Assembly (NCBI RefSeq): GCF_024734405.1
Contig: NZ_CP059556.1
Location: forward strand, 4,464,001 to 4,528,000
Source of the DNA: Saccharopolyspora gregorii
GTDB lineage: Bacteria; Actinomycetota; Actinomycetes; Mycobacteriales; Pseudonocardiaceae
Direction of reading: 5' to 3'
DNA: 64,000 bases
In this document: positions 18,949-39,468 of the stretch, piece by piece
Layout: each line of letters opens with the position of its first letter
Numbering within the stretch: position 1 is the stretch's first letter
Position numbers and translations under genes: made by a program
The notes under the pieces: generated by a model
What the model was told of the DNA's origin: nothing
What the model saw: only the letters and a program-made list of their open reading frames with translations
Database searches by the model: none

Positions 18949-18989
18949 GTACGTTTTCCGCCAACTTCGAAGATGATCAGGAGGACGCG

Positions 18990-20432
18990 ATGGCGGAACC
19001 TGGGCTCAGCCCCGGCAAGGGGATGTTGCGGCGCAAACCCATCGACGCGATCAGCGAGGACGACGGCGAGTCCGGCGGGCTCCAGCGCACCCTCGGGTTG
19101 TGGCAGCTGACCGCGATCGGCGTCGGCGGCATCATCGGCGCGGGCATCTTCTCGCTCGCCGGGGCCGTCGCCCACGGCAAGGCCGGCCCCGCGGTGCTGG
19201 TCTCGTTCCTCATCGCGGGGATCGCCAGCGCCGCGGCGGCGTTCTCCTACGCCGAGTTCGCGGGGATGATCCCGAAGGCCGGTTCGGCCTACACCTACGG
19301 CTACGCGGTGCTCGGCGAGATCGTCGGCTGGCTCATCGGCTGGGACCTGCTGCTGGAGTACACCGCGATCGTGTCCGTGGTGGCCATCGGCATCTCCGGG
19401 TACTTCACCGAGCTGCTCGGGTTCCTGCACGTCGAGCTGCCGCTGTGGATGGTCGGTGCCCCGGGCACCGAGGGCGGGGACGCGCCACCCGGCAGCTACA
19501 AGATCAACCTGTTCGCGGTGCTGCTGTGCCTGCTCATCGCGTTCGTGCTCAACCAGGGCATGAAGAACGCCGCCCGGTTCGAGACCGCGCTGGTCTACCT
19601 CAAGGTCGGCGTCGTGCTGCTCGTCGTCATCGTCGGCGCGTTCCACATCAACGCGGGCAACTACACGCCGTTCTTCCCGTTCGGCATCGGCGGTGCCATC
19701 ACCGGCGCGGCGACCGTGTTCTTCGCGGTGTTCGGCTACGACGCGATGTCCACCGCGGCGGAGGAGTCCAAGGACTCGCAGAAGCACATGCCGAAGGCGA
19801 TTCTGTACTCGCTGATCATCTCGATGGTGCTGTACGTGCTGGCCTGCCTGGTGCTCACCGGCATGATCCCGTACCAGGAGATCAGCGAGGAGAGCGCGTT
19901 CGCCACCGCGTTCGCCGACGTGGGCCTGCCCGTGGTCGGCGCGATCATCGCCGTCGGCGCCATCCTCGGCATCCTCACCGTGCTGTTCACCTTCATGCTC
20001 GGCGCCACCCGCGTCGGGTTCGCCATGTCCCGCGACGGGCTGCTGCCGAAGTGGTTCTCCCGCACCCACCCGGTGCGGAAGGTGCCGTCCCGGTTCACCT
20101 GGCTCATCGGCATCGTCTCCGCCGTGTTCGCCGGGCTGCTGCCCATCGAGGAGGCCGCGGAGCTGACCAACATCGGCATCCTGCTGGCGTTCGTCGTGGT
20201 CTGCGCCGCGGTGATCGTGCTGCGCTACAAGCGGCCCGAGCTGCCGCGCGGCTTCCGCACGCCGGGCATGCCGGTGGTACCGCTGATCGGCATCGTGTTC
20301 TCGCTGTGGCTGGTGACGTTCCTGGCGCCGGAGACGTGGCTGCGGTTCGCCGTCTGGTTCGCGATCGGGCTGGTGGTGTACGCGGCGTACGGCTACCGCC
20401 ACTCGAAGCTGAACCAGCCTTCCGACGACTGA
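18990..20432 (+). CDS. APC-superfamily cationic amino acid permease
   Basis: 480 aa with about 12 hydrophobic segments. ATG preceded by CAGGAGGACGCG. The N-terminal motif GVGGIIGAGIFSLAG (first membrane helix) binds the substrate carboxylate in APC transporters. The FAVFGYDAMSTAAEESKDSQKHMPKAI stretch is diagnostic of the CAT/YfnA-type amino acid permeases. It is monocistronic and diverges from the universal stress gene. A structured repeat follows its stop codon. Substrate is likely a basic or neutral amino acid; not determined. Confidence 0.92.
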   Translation: MAEPGLSPGKGMLRRKPIDAISEDDGESGGLQRTLGLWQLTAIGVGGIIGAGIFSLAGAVAHGKAGPAVLVSFLIAGIASAAAAFSYAEFAGMIPKAGSAYTYGYAVLGEIVGWLIGWDLLLEYTAIVSVVAIGISGYFTELLGFLHVELPLWMVGAPGTEGGDAPPGSYKINLFAVLLCLLIAFVLNQGMKNAARFETALVYLKVGVVLLVVIVGAFHINAGNYTPFFPFGIGGAITGAATVFFAVFGYDAMSTAAEESKDSQKHMPKAILYSLIISMVLYVLACLVLTGMIPYQEISEESAFATAFADVGLPVVGAIIAVGAILGILTVLFTFMLGATRVGFAMSRDGLLPKWFSRTHPVRKVPSRFTWLIGIVSAVFAGLLPIEEAAELTNIGILLAFVVVCAAVIVLRYKRPELPRGFRTPGMPVVPLIGIVFSLWLVTFLAPETWLRFAVWFAIGLVVYAAYGYRHSKLNQPSDD

Positions 20433-20467
20433 CAGGCGGTCTCCCCCCCGCTTCTGGTGCGTAGGGG

Positions 20468-20645
20468 TGGGGTGGCGGAACCTCAGCCGCTTCCTCGCTG
20501 CGGGATCTTTTTCCCGAGTGGCTCCGCCACGAGGGAAAAAGCTGTCCTCGCGAGGAAGCGGCTGAGAACCCGCTGGTGGTCCGGTTGCTTGCTGGGTCGC
20601 CGCTCAGCGGCTTCGCCGCTGACAGGAGACAGGCACGGCCTGCCC
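20468..20645 (+). repeat. Dispersed structured repeat, copy A
   Basis: Begins 36 bp after the permease stop. A 17-bp perfect inverted repeat (20482-20498 with 20550-20566, arm CTCAGCCGCTTCCTCGC) encloses a second stem (CTTTTTCCC / GGGAAAAAG, 20507-20515 with 20533-20541) and a small hairpin GTGG-CTCCG-CCAC. A separate 8-bp hairpin, TCAGCGGC-TTC-GCCGCTGA, follows at 20604-20622. The same order is found at 26155-26335 and, decayed, at 46545-46706 on the minus strand. It encodes no convincing protein. See findings. Confidence 0.85.
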
Positions 20646-20855
20646 GGCGGGTTCGCGAGCCGGCGATGAGTCGGGCTTCCGGTGGGTGGTGAGTCGACGA
20701 TCACCTGATCGGCCCCGGGTGCGGTGCAGTGCGTCACAGCGCGCCCGGGGGGCCGAGATCTAGGGTTGCCGGTGCCGTCGAGCTCGGCGGCACCGGTGCG
20801 GACCGGCCGAAGCAGCCGAGAACCGGCCGGTCCTCAACGTCGAGGGGTGTGCGCC

Positions 20856-21782
20856 GTGACGCGAGTCCGCGAACTGAGCCCGTACGTCGAACTGCACCGC
20901 AAGCAGTGGCGGGAGCTCAGCGACTCGCTGCCGCTGCCCCTCACCCACTCCGAGCTGGAGGCGCTGCGCGGCCTCGGCGAACCCGTCGACCTCGACGAGG
21001 TCGCCGACGTCTACCTGCCGCTGTCCCGCCTGATCAACCTCCAGGTCGCCGCGCGGCAGCGGCTGCACGACAGCACCACCACCTTCCTCGGCGAGACCGC
21101 GCCGAAGGTGCCGTTCGTGATCGGCCTCGCCGGCAGCGTCGCCGTCGGCAAGTCCACCACCGCGCGCATCCTGCGGGCGCTGCTGGCGCGCTGGCCCGAC
21201 CACCCGCAGGTCGACCTGGTCACCACCGACGGGTTCCTGCACTCCAAGGCCGAACTGGTCCGGCGCGGCATCATGCACCGCAAGGGCTTCCCGGAGAGCT
21301 ACGACCGGCGGGCGCTGCTGCGCTTCGTCACCGAGGTCAAGTCCGGGGCCGAGTCGGTGACCGCGCCGGTGTACTCGCACCTCGCCTACGACATCCTGCC
21401 CGGGCACGAGCAGGTGGTGCGGCAGCCGGACATCCTCATCGTGGAAGGGCTCAACGTCCTGCAGCCCGGGCCGAGCCTCGCCGTGTCCGACCTGTTCGAC
21501 TTCTCCATCTACGTGGACGCGCACACCGACCACATCGAGCGCTGGTACACCGACCGGTTCCTGGCGCTGCGCTGCACCGCGTTCGCCGACCCCGAGTCGC
21601 ACTTCCACCACTTCGCCGGCCTCTCCGACGAGGACGCGCGGGCCGAGGCGCACCACCTGTGGCACACCATCAACCGGCCCAACCTGGTGGACAACATCCT
21701 GCCGACCCGGCCGCGCGCCACCCTGGTGCTGCGCAAGGACGGCGACCACGCCATCAACCGGGTGCGGCTGCGCAAGCTCTGA
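20856..21782 (+). CDS. coaA: Pantothenate kinase, type I
   Basis: 308 aa from GTG at 20856, 9 nt after CGAGGGG; a GTG at 20847 and longer starts are less likely. The P-loop [15 protein letters not shown] lies near residue 95, with the type I signatures [25 protein letters not shown] and IVEGLNVLQ. It phosphorylates pantothenate, the first step of coenzyme A synthesis, in the cytoplasm. Length agrees with CoaA of E. coli (316) and mycobacteria (312). Its TGA directly abuts the stop codon of the convergent regulator (TGATCA shared by both strands). Confidence 0.97.
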   Translation: MTRVRELSPYVELHRKQWRELSDSLPLPLTHSELEALRGLGEPVDLDEVADVYLPLSRLINLQVAARQRLHDSTTTFLGETAPKVPFVIGLAGSVAVGKSTTARILRALLARWPDHPQVDLVTTDGFLHSKAELVRRGIMHRKGFPESYDRRALLRFVTEVKSGAESVTAPVYSHLAYDILPGHEQVVRQPDILIVEGLNVLQPGPSLAVSDLFDFSIYVDAHTDHIERWYTDRFLALRCTAFADPESHFHHFAGLSDEDARAEAHHLWHTINRPNLVDNILPTRPRATLVLRKDGDHAINRVRLRKL

Positions 21783-23420
21783 TCAACGGCCCTGCCTGCG
21801 GTGCAGGAGCAGGTGCAGCTGCGTCGTCAGGCGTTCGGCGGGGTCCGCGAGGTCGATGCCGGTGATCTCGCCCGCGCGGCGGATGCGGTGCCGCAGCGTG
21901 TTCGGGTGCACGTGCAGCGCGGCGCTCGCGGACCGCACGTCGCCGAAGTGCTCCAGGTACGCCAGCACCGACCGCGCCAGCGCCCCCGAGTGCTCGGCGT
22001 CGTGGGCGAACAGCGCGTCCAGCCGCGGGTCGCGGAACCGCTCGTTGCCGCCGAGCACCGTCAGCAGCTCGCTGAGCACCACGCGGGAGCGCACGTCGGC
22101 GATGGTGGCGATCGGCGCGTCCAGGTCGTGGCCCATCGCGTCCAGCACCCGGTCCGCCTCGGCGCGCGAGTGCGGCACCTCGTCCAGCCCGGCCACCACC
22201 GAACCCACCCCGGCCTGCACCGCGGCCCGCAGCTGCTGCCCGGCGGCGGCCGCGATCTCCCTGGTCATGCCGAGCACCCCGGGCAGCGCGTGCACCGGCA
22301 GGTCCGGCAGCAGCACGTACACCCGCGAGCCGAGCGTCGTCACCAGCGCGCTGCGCCGGTAGGCGGCGGCGTGCACCGAGATCAACCCGGTCATCTCGGC
22401 GCGCTCCAGCTCCAGCTCCGGCCGGTTCGACACCCCGGCCCGGCCGCGCAGCGCGAACACCACGACCACCGCGGGCCGGGACGCGTCGGCGCCGATGTTG
22501 CCCGCGACGCTGGCCGCGTCGACCTTGCCGTCGAGCAGCCCGATCAGCAGGTTCTCCCGCAGCCGGGGGGCGGCGCTGGCCTCGGCGCGCTGCCGGATCA
22601 GCTGCACGGCCGCGACCCGGGCGGCGCCGAGCAGCGCGCGCCGGGACCGCTCCTCCAGCGGCCGCGAGCCCTCCTGCACCCAGATGGTGCCCAGCGGCTG
22701 CGCGCCCGCGTGGATGCCGACCGCCATCCGGCGCCGGATGCCCAGGTCGGGGCGTTCGTCGACGCCCACGACCTCCTCGCCGGAGCGCAGCCGCTCGTAC
22801 ACGCCCCACTCGCGCAGCATCGCCAGGTACGGCTCCGGGCCGCGGCGGCCCAGGATGGACAGCCTGCGCAGCTCGTCCACCTCGTCGTCGGAGCGGGAGT
22901 AGGCGAGGACCCGGCTGGCGGTGTCCTCGATGCTGACGCTGCCACCGGTCATGGCGGCGACGGTCTGGGCGAGCGCGAACAGGTCGCCCGGCGCCTCCCC
23001 CGCGTCCGCTTCGACGGTGAGCCGCGCGTTGTCCACGACGGTGCGCACCAGCGATTCCAGCTGCTCCCAGCGCACCTCCGGCCACACCCCGAACAGCGCG
23101 ATGCCGGCGTCCAGCGCGGCGTCCCGCAGCACGGCCGCGTCCTGCTCGGCCTGGGTCTTCACCGCCACCGCGGCCGCCCCGTCCCGCGCGGCGGACCGGA
23201 CCTGGCGCAGCGCGGAGCGGCCGCGGGCGCCGATCACCAGCACCAGGTCGCCGGGGTTGGCCGCCGCGTCCTCGTCGGGTTCGGCGATCACCACGTCCCG
23301 CACGTCCACGTCCAGGCCGGCCGGGGCCGCGAGCAGGTCGATCAGCGGTTCGCCGACGGCGACGAGCAGCTGCCGCAGCGGCGCTCCGGGCGCGGCCGGG
23401 CCACGCGGGTCCTCGTCCAA
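21783..23420 (-). CDS. PucR/CdaR-family regulator of proline catabolism
   Basis: 545 aa starting at TTG, with GAGGGGAG upstream; no ATG or GTG fits this frame. An N-terminal PucR-type sensor region (to about 180) and a GAF-like middle part precede the CdaR GGDEF-like domain. The C-terminal helix-turn-helix reads SASAALHVHPNTLRHRIRRAGEITGIDL. It is transcribed divergently from the P5C dehydrogenase and proline dehydrogenase genes with a 114-bp gap. In actinobacteria PucR-type regulators at this position (PruR/PruC) switch on proline use, so I infer that role. Confidence 0.88.
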   Translation of the reverse strand: MDEDPRGPAAPGAPLRQLLVAVGEPLIDLLAAPAGLDVDVRDVVIAEPDEDAAANPGDLVLVIGARGRSALRQVRSAARDGAAAVAVKTQAEQDAAVLRDAALDAGIALFGVWPEVRWEQLESLVRTVVDNARLTVEADAGEAPGDLFALAQTVAAMTGGSVSIEDTASRVLAYSRSDDEVDELRRLSILGRRGPEPYLAMLREWGVYERLRSGEEVVGVDERPDLGIRRRMAVGIHAGAQPLGTIWVQEGSRPLEERSRRALLGAARVAAVQLIRQRAEASAAPRLRENLLIGLLDGKVDAASVAGNIGADASRPAVVVVFALRGRAGVSNRPELELERAEMTGLISVHAAAYRRSALVTTLGSRVYVLLPDLPVHALPGVLGMTREIAAAAGQQLRAAVQAGVGSVVAGLDEVPHSRAEADRVLDAMGHDLDAPIATIADVRSRVVLSELLTVLGGNERFRDPRLDALFAHDAEHSGALARSVLAYLEHFGDVRSASAALHVHPNTLRHRIRRAGEITGIDLADPAERLTTQLHLLLHRRQGR

Positions 23421-23534
23421 CCGAACAACACGCTCCCCTCAACGATGGCCGATCGTACAGCCGCAGCGGCCCGTCCCGCTCCTACTGTTCTGGGTATTCC
23501 AAAACCCCAGCCGACCCGCGAGGAGGCGACAGGC

Positions 23535-25163
<1,629 letters not shown>

Positions 25164-25193
25164 TCCGATCCGCTTCGCACCTGAGGAGACCCG

Positions 25194-26123
25194 ATGCTGC
25201 GCTCTGCTCTGCTGGCTGCGGCGCGTTCCACGAACGTGCGGCGGATCGTGGAATCCAACCCGCTGACCGGCCCGGTGGTGGACCGGTACGTGGCCGGGAC
25301 GACCGCGCTGGACGCGGTCGCGGCCACCCGCGCGCTCGCGGCGCGCGGCATGCGCACCACGCTGGACCACCTCGGCGAGGACACCCTCGACGCCGGGCGG
25401 GCCGCGGACACCGTGAACGCCTACCGGGCGGTGCTCGGTTCGCTCGGCGACGCGGGCCTGGCCGACCGGGCCGAGGTGTCGGTGAAGCTCTCCGCCGTCG
25501 GGCAGTCGCTGCCGGTGGACGGGGAGAAGATCGCGCTGGACAACGCGCGGCTGATCTGCGAGGCCGCCGCGGCGGCGGGCACCACGGTCACCCTCGACAT
25601 GGAGGACCACACCACCACGGACTCCACGCTGGGCATCCTGCGGGACCTGCGGGTGGACTTCCCGTGGGTGGGCGCGGTGCTGCAGGCGTACCTGCGGCGC
25701 ACCGAGCAGGACTGCCGGGACCTGGCCACGGCCGGTTCCCGGGTGCGGCTGTGCAAGGGCGCCTACGCCGAACCCGCCTCGGTCGCGTTCGCCGAACGGT
25801 CCGAAGTGGACAGGTCGTACGTGCGGTGCCTGCGGGTGCTGCTGGAAGGCGCGGGCTACCCGATGGTGGCCACGCACGACCCGCGGATGATCGAGATCGC
25901 GCTCGACCTGGCGGCGCGCGCCGGGCGGTCCGCGGAGGGCTTCGAGTTCCAGATGCTCTACGGGATCCGGCCCGACGAGCAGGAGCGGCTGGCCGCCGAA
26001 GGCCACCGGCTGCGGGTGTACGTGGCCTACGGCGACCAGTGGTACGGCTACTTCATGCGACGGCTGGCCGAACGCCCGGCGAATCTCGCGTTCTTCGCCC
26101 GGTCGTTGCTCGGCCGCGGCTGA
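25194..26123 (+). CDS. putB: Proline dehydrogenase (monofunctional)
   Basis: 309 aa; ATG after CTGAGGAGACCCG. FAD-binding beta/alpha barrel with VSVKLSAVGQ (catalytic Lys), TLDMEDHTTTDST, RLCKGAYAEP and the final EFQMLYGIRPDEQERLA plus VYVAYGDQWYGYFMRRLAERPAN, which carries the Y-x-x-R-R-x-x-E motif that contacts proline. It oxidises proline to pyrroline-5-carboxylate, passing electrons to quinone at the membrane. Second gene of the proline operon. A structured repeat follows 31 bp after the stop. Confidence 0.97.
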   Translation: MLRSALLAAARSTNVRRIVESNPLTGPVVDRYVAGTTALDAVAATRALAARGMRTTLDHLGEDTLDAGRAADTVNAYRAVLGSLGDAGLADRAEVSVKLSAVGQSLPVDGEKIALDNARLICEAAAAAGTTVTLDMEDHTTTDSTLGILRDLRVDFPWVGAVLQAYLRRTEQDCRDLATAGSRVRLCKGAYAEPASVAFAERSEVDRSYVRCLRVLLEGAGYPMVATHDPRMIEIALDLAARAGRSAEGFEFQMLYGIRPDEQERLAAEGHRLRVYVAYGDQWYGYFMRRLAERPANLAFFARSLLGRG

Positions 26124-26154
26124 TCCATGCTGTTCCACTCCTCTTGTGCAGCAC

Positions 26155-26335
26155 TGGGGTGGCGGAACCTCAGCGGCCCTCTCGCTGCGGGATCGTTTTC
26201 ACAGGTGGCTCCGCCACATGAGAAAACGCTGTCCTCGCGAGGGGGCCGCTGAGAACCCGCGGGTGGTCCTGCTGCGTGCGTGGTCGGCGGCTCAGCGGCT
26301 TCGCCGCTGACGAGCAACGGACACGACCCGCGGCG
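26155..26335 (+). repeat. Dispersed structured repeat, copy B
   Basis: Begins 31 bp after the proline dehydrogenase stop, in the sense of that gene. The long inverted repeat is 26169-26185 with 26237-26253 (one G-T wobble), the inner stem CGTTTTC/GAAAACG, and the same GTGG-CTCCG-CCAC hairpin is inside. The trailing hairpin TCAGCGGC-TTC-GCCGCTGA is at 26292-26310. Where the stems differ from copy A, most changes are matched on both arms. It lies between convergent genes (putB and the PKS), so it may also stop transcription. Confidence 0.85.
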
Positions 26336-26410
26336 CAAGTTGAAGACGAGCAGTGTGGTTCCGCTACCCGAGTGCTCCGCAAACCGAGCTGAAAGCTCCG
26401 GAACCCGTTT

Positions 26411-28488
26411 TCAGACCCAGAACTCCTGGTGTGCGAAGTGGTGTCCGGGCACCGGGATCGGGGTTCCGGTTCCCGTCCGCCGCCAGCCGACGGGGATTCC
26501 GCGCACGTGCAACCAGGCCAGCACCCGTTCCAGCGCTTCGGGCCCGCCGTGCTCCGGCAGTGCGATGACGTCGGCGTTCCCGGCGAGCTCTCCGCCGGTG
26601 CCGAGCACGACCGCCGAGCAGGTGCCGGACCGGGTCCGCTCCCGGACGGCCCCGGCGCAGTCACCGGTCGTGGTGACCGCGTCCGGTCCGAGCCCGGCGG
26701 CCGCGGCGACGTCCGCCGCCACCGACCCCGCCTCGACGGCGGCGACCACGTGGTCCGGGCGGACGCCCCAGTCGGCGAGTTCCGCGGCCAGCTCCACCTG
26801 GGCCTTGCCGGGCAGCGCGACCGGCAGCACCAGCACGACGTCCCGCGCGGTGCGGTCGCCCACCGGCACGTCGGCGGAGTCCGCGCCCGCGGCGAGCGCC
26901 CGCAACGCGCGCACCCCGTCCGGGGTGCTGCGGGGCAGGATCGCCGCCCGCCACGGGAATCCGCGTCGCGGCGTGATCGAGACGGCGACGTCGGCGGTCA
27001 GCGGATCGCCCGCGTCCTCGATCGCCCCGGCCAGCGCGCCCGCCTGCGCGCGCAGGCCCCGCTCGGTGCGCGCGTGCAGCAGCCACGGCGTGGTGCCCGC
27101 GGGTGCCGTCGACGCGGGCACGTCCTGCTCCTCGGCCTGCTCGACGATGACGTGGGCGAGGGTGCCGCTGATGCCGAATGCGGAGACCGCGGCGCGGCGC
27201 GGCCTGCCGACCTCCGGCCACGGCCGCGATTCGTGCAGCAGCGCCACTCCCCCGCCGTCCCACGCCACGTCGGTGGAGGCCCGCTCCACGTGCAGCGTCT
27301 TCGGCAGCACGCCCTCCCGGATCGCCCAGATCATCTTGATCAGGCTCGCCGCGCCGGCGGCGGCCTGGGTGTGGCCGAGGTTGGACTTCACCGAACCGAG
27401 CCACAGCGGGTGCTCCGCCGCGCGGCCCCGGCCGTAGACGGCCTGCAGGGCGTGCGCTTCGATCGTGTCGCCCAGCGGAGTCCCGGTGCCGTGCGCGTCG
27501 ATCGCGTCCACGTCGGCGGGGGTGAGCCCGCCGCGGCCCAGCGCCTCCTCGATGACGCGCTGCTGGGCGCGCCCGTTCGGCGCGGTGAGCCCGTTCGACG
27601 CCCCGTCCTGGCTGACCGCGCTGCCCCGCAGCACCGCGAGCACCCGGCGGCCGTTGCGGCGCGCGTCGGACAGCCGCTCCAGGACCAGCACCCCGACGCC
27701 CTCGCCCCAGCCGATGCCGTCGGCGTCGGCGGAGAACGCCTTGCAGGTCCCGTCGGCGGCGACGCCGTGCTTGCTGAACTCCAGGAACATCGACGGCGAG
27801 GCCATCGACGTGACCCCGGCGGCCAGCGCCAGCGAGCACTCCCCGCCGCGCAGCGCGTTGCTCGCCAGGTGCACCGCCACCAGCGACGAGGAGCACGCCG
27901 TGTCCACGGTGACCGCGGGCCCTTCCAGGCCGAACGCGTAGGCCACCCGCCCGGAGGTGACGCTCCTGGTCACGCTGGTCAGGTAGTTCTCGTCGTGGTT
28001 CAGGCCCGCCGCGTCGATGCGCGCGGTGTAGTCGTTGTACATCACCCCGACGTAGGCGCCGGTCGAGCTGCGCCGCAGCGAGGTCGGGTCGACTCCGGCG
28101 TGCTCGAACGCGTGCCAGGACGCCTCCAGCACGAGCCGCTGCTGCGGGTCCATCATGCGGGCCTCGTCGGGCTCGATGCCGAAGAACTCCGGGTCGAAGC
28201 CCTTGATGTCGATGAACCCGCCGCGTTCGGTGTTCGACTTGCCGGGGCGCCCGGGCACCGGGTCGTACAGGTCCGCCGGCCAGCCGCGGTCGGTGGGGAA
28301 GTCGCCCACGGCGCACCGCTCCCCGGCCACCAGGTCCCACAGCTGCTCCGCGGTGCCCACGTCACCGGGGTAGCGGCAGGCGACGCCGATCACGGCGATC
28401 GGCTCCTCGGCGGGTCGCGCCCGTTCGGCGCGCAGCCGTTCGTTCTCCAGCAACGCGGCCCGGAGGGCTTCGACGAGCTGCTCGGTCA

Positions 28489-28489
<1 letters not shown>
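26411..28489 (-). CDS. PKS protein: docking helix, ketosynthase and a decayed acyltransferase; no ACP or TE
   Basis: 692 aa. The ATG shares one base with the stop of the upstream PKS gene (TGATG), so translation is coupled. Residues 1-26 form a charged helix ([22 protein letters not shown]) typical of an N-terminal docking domain. The ketosynthase (about 29-455) is complete: Cys in [15 protein letters not shown] (near 198), His in [11 protein letters not shown] (near 330) and in KSNLGHTQ (near 368). The remaining 230 residues resemble a shrunken [14 protein letters not shown] is present, but the following GHS-x-GE active-site motif is absent (AAVEAGS instead). The protein ends with a post-AT-like linker ([14 protein letters not shown]). 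No ACP, reductive or release domain follows. The frame is open throughout. Confidence 0.88.
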
Positions 28490-37428
<8,939 letters not shown>

Positions 37429-38805
37429 CGTCGGTCGTTCCCCTGTCGAATAGGAGGAGGGATGTCTCTGGGTGCACCGGCCGGGCGCGTTCGCGCCGCA
37501 CGACCGGGATGGCGAATCCCGGTCGTGGCAGCACGAGACCACGCGCTCTCAGCCCGCGGTGTTCGACGACCACTGGCGCGATTTCAGGAGTCGAGCACAG
37601 GATCGGGCGGTGACGTGCCGCGCCGAACCGCGCGACGACACGATGCGGGAACGGCGATCGGACCGGTCGGAGAGCTCACCCGCACGTCTCCCCCTCCGGC
37701 CGAAGATCGCTGGTCGGGGCCCGGTCGAACGGTTTCCGACATCGCGGCGGGCGGAACTCCGACGATACGAGGACATTCTGATCGAGAAGCGGAAAACCAT
37801 TCGAGGAATCGATCGCCGACGACTCCCGGTCCGCGATCCGGGACGAATTCGGGTTTCGGCCCCGTCCCGATGCGGGCACCGCAGCCGAAATGGCGGATGA
37901 TTGCGCGGAGAACGATGCGCCCCACCGCCCGGACCACTTCCGCCGGGGCGCGCCCGGCAGCGGCACCGCACGCCCGCGGGCGTGCGGCACCCGGCCCCGG
38001 ACCGCTCCGGCGCCCCGACGGCACCCGAGCGCCCGCCGCGCCGCGGCCTTCCTCAGCGGCCCGGCGCGGCCGGACCGGGAGCCCGGCGGACCGACGGGGC
38101 CGACCTCGCCCGGAGAAAGCCCCGACAGCTTTCCCACCAGCGCGAAACGATCCACGACGACGAACTCCGGCAATCCCGTCCGACGAACGCCACCGCGCGC
38201 TCGTCCCGCTCACGCGGCGTCCGCACGAGCCGCACCACCCACCGGCGGCGCCCGGAACACCGCCGTGCGGGCTCGGCGAGCCCCTCTCACACATGTCACA
38301 ACCCTCCGCCGCCGAGAACGGCTGGCACACCGCGAGCGGACGCACCCGAATCGACCCGCAGCAGCGCGGATGCACGCGTCCGCAGGTCCGACCAGGCGCC
38401 GCCCGTTCAGGCGCTGGACGAACTGCGAACACCAACTAATCATTCGATCGGACTACCCCATTTGTCAAGCACGAAATTATCGTCCGAGTTGTTGCGCACC
38501 GGCCGTCACAACCCCACCGAAGCAACCTCCATCCGGGTAATCGCCCACCATTTCACATGTGATGATCAGCACCTCATCCAGAGATGTGAGCGAGCCCAGC
38601 GGAGAGGTGGCCCGTGCACCATTCGGACCAAAGCGATCAGAACTCGCAGTAACACAGAAACTGATTCTCTGAGCCGTTCCCGAACCGGGGCTGATCCGAA
38701 CGGAGCAATGGCATTGATCTCGGAGCAGTGGAATGCAGGAATCGCAACTGTGAGCACACGCCGAGACCACCAGAACTGCGCCCCGCGCCCGGCCCCGGAA
38801 AGCAC
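37429..38805. other. Long stretch without a convincing gene upstream of the PKS
   Basis: About 1.4 kb. Open frames exist on both strands but their composition looks like chance. The best is a minus-strand TTG frame, 38173 to 37676, starting (M/L)PEFVVVDRFALVGKLSG; its first third has coding-like third positions, but I recognise no family. Bases 38430-38760 are distinctly AT-richer than the surroundings and contain a candidate promoter facing the PKS. The region may be a regulatory leader or a decayed gene. Confidence 0.4.
38439..38468 (-). promoter_or_regulatory. Candidate promoter facing the PKS genes
   Basis: On the minus strand a perfect -35 box TTGACA (38468-38463) is followed after 18 bp by AATGAT (38444-38439), 4 of 6 to the -10 consensus. 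It lies in an AT-rich patch and points to the PKS, whose start is about 1 kb further on. This would give a long leader unless a small gene lies between. Confidence 0.4.
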
Positions 38806-38842
38806 GGGAGGGATGGGGCCGAGGTCCGGCCCCATCCCTCCC
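38806..38842 (-). terminator. Terminator after the conservon
   Basis: A perfect 16-bp stem (GGGAGGGATGGGGCCG / CGGCCCCATCCCTCCC) with the 5-nt loop AGGTC, 23 bp beyond the stop of cvnD on the minus strand. Confidence 0.85.
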
Positions 38843-38865
38843 GCCCATCCCTCCCGCCCAGCGCC

Positions 38866-39468
38866 TCAGCCCGCCGCGGCGGCCAGGTCCCGCTGCTGCA
38901 GGGCGTGCTTCACGAGCGTGACGAGCACCTTCTTGCTGGAGTCCCGGTCCCGCGCGTCGCAGAACAGGATCGGGGTCTCCGGTCCCATCGCGGCGGCGGT
39001 GCGGACCTCCTCCTCCGTGTACGAGAACTCCGTGTTGTCGAAGCAGTTCACCGCCACGACGAACGGGATCCCGCGCCGTTCGAAGAAGTCGATGGACGGG
39101 AAGCCCATCGCCAGCCGCCGGGTGTCCAGCAGCACCACCGCACCGATGGCGCCGGTGGACAACTCCGTCCACAGCGAACCGAACCGCGCCTGCCCCGGGG
39201 TGCCGAACAGGTACAGCACGATCTCCTGGGAGATCGTGATGCGCCCGAAGTCCAGCGCGACCGTGGTGGTGCGCTTGGTCTCGGTACCGGTGAGGTCGTC
39301 GACGCCGACGCTCGCCTCGGTCATTTCCTCTTCTGTGCTCAGCGGCGTGATCTCGCTGACCGACCCGATGAAGGTCGTCTTGCCGACGGCGAAGCCACCG
39401 GCGACGACGAGCTTCACCGAGTCCGGCATCACGGGCGTGGCGCCGTCAGAGCCTGTTGAGTCCGGCAA
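38866..39468 (-). CDS. cvnD: Conservon small GTPase-like protein CvnD
   Basis: 200 aa from TTG at 39468, chosen because GGAGGCAG lies 6 nt upstream inside the end of cvnC; GTG/ATG at 39432/39429 have no ribosome site. Ras-like fold: P-loop VVAGGFAVGKTTFIG, TTVALDFGRI, switch II LFGTPGQARF, and NCFD for guanine recognition. Cvn D proteins cycle GTP as part of a membrane complex with the sensor kinase CvnA, the roadblock protein CvnB and the DUF742 protein CvnC. Last gene of cvnABCD; a strong hairpin follows. Confidence 0.95.
   Translation of the reverse strand: MPDSTGSDGATPVMPDSVKLVVAGGFAVGKTTFIGSVSEITPLSTEEEMTEASVGVDDLTGTETKRTTTVALDFGRITISQEIVLYLFGTPGQARFGSLWTELSTGAIGAVVLLDTRRLAMGFPSIDFFERRGIPFVVAVNCFDNTEFSYTEEEVRTAAAMGPETPILFCDARDRDSSKKVLVTLVKHALQQRDLAAAAG

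Noticed and set aside
20457-20669. 70-codon frame across repeat copy A (…GVAEPQPLPRCGI…)
   Set aside because: Similar peptides come from the other repeat copies because the DNA is repeated, while the base changes preserve stems rather than codons; no protein is inferred.
37584-38435. 283-codon minus-strand frame upstream of the PKS
   Set aside because: Arg/Gly/Pro/Ser-rich with mixed third-position composition, no ribosome site and no family resemblance; treated as chance.
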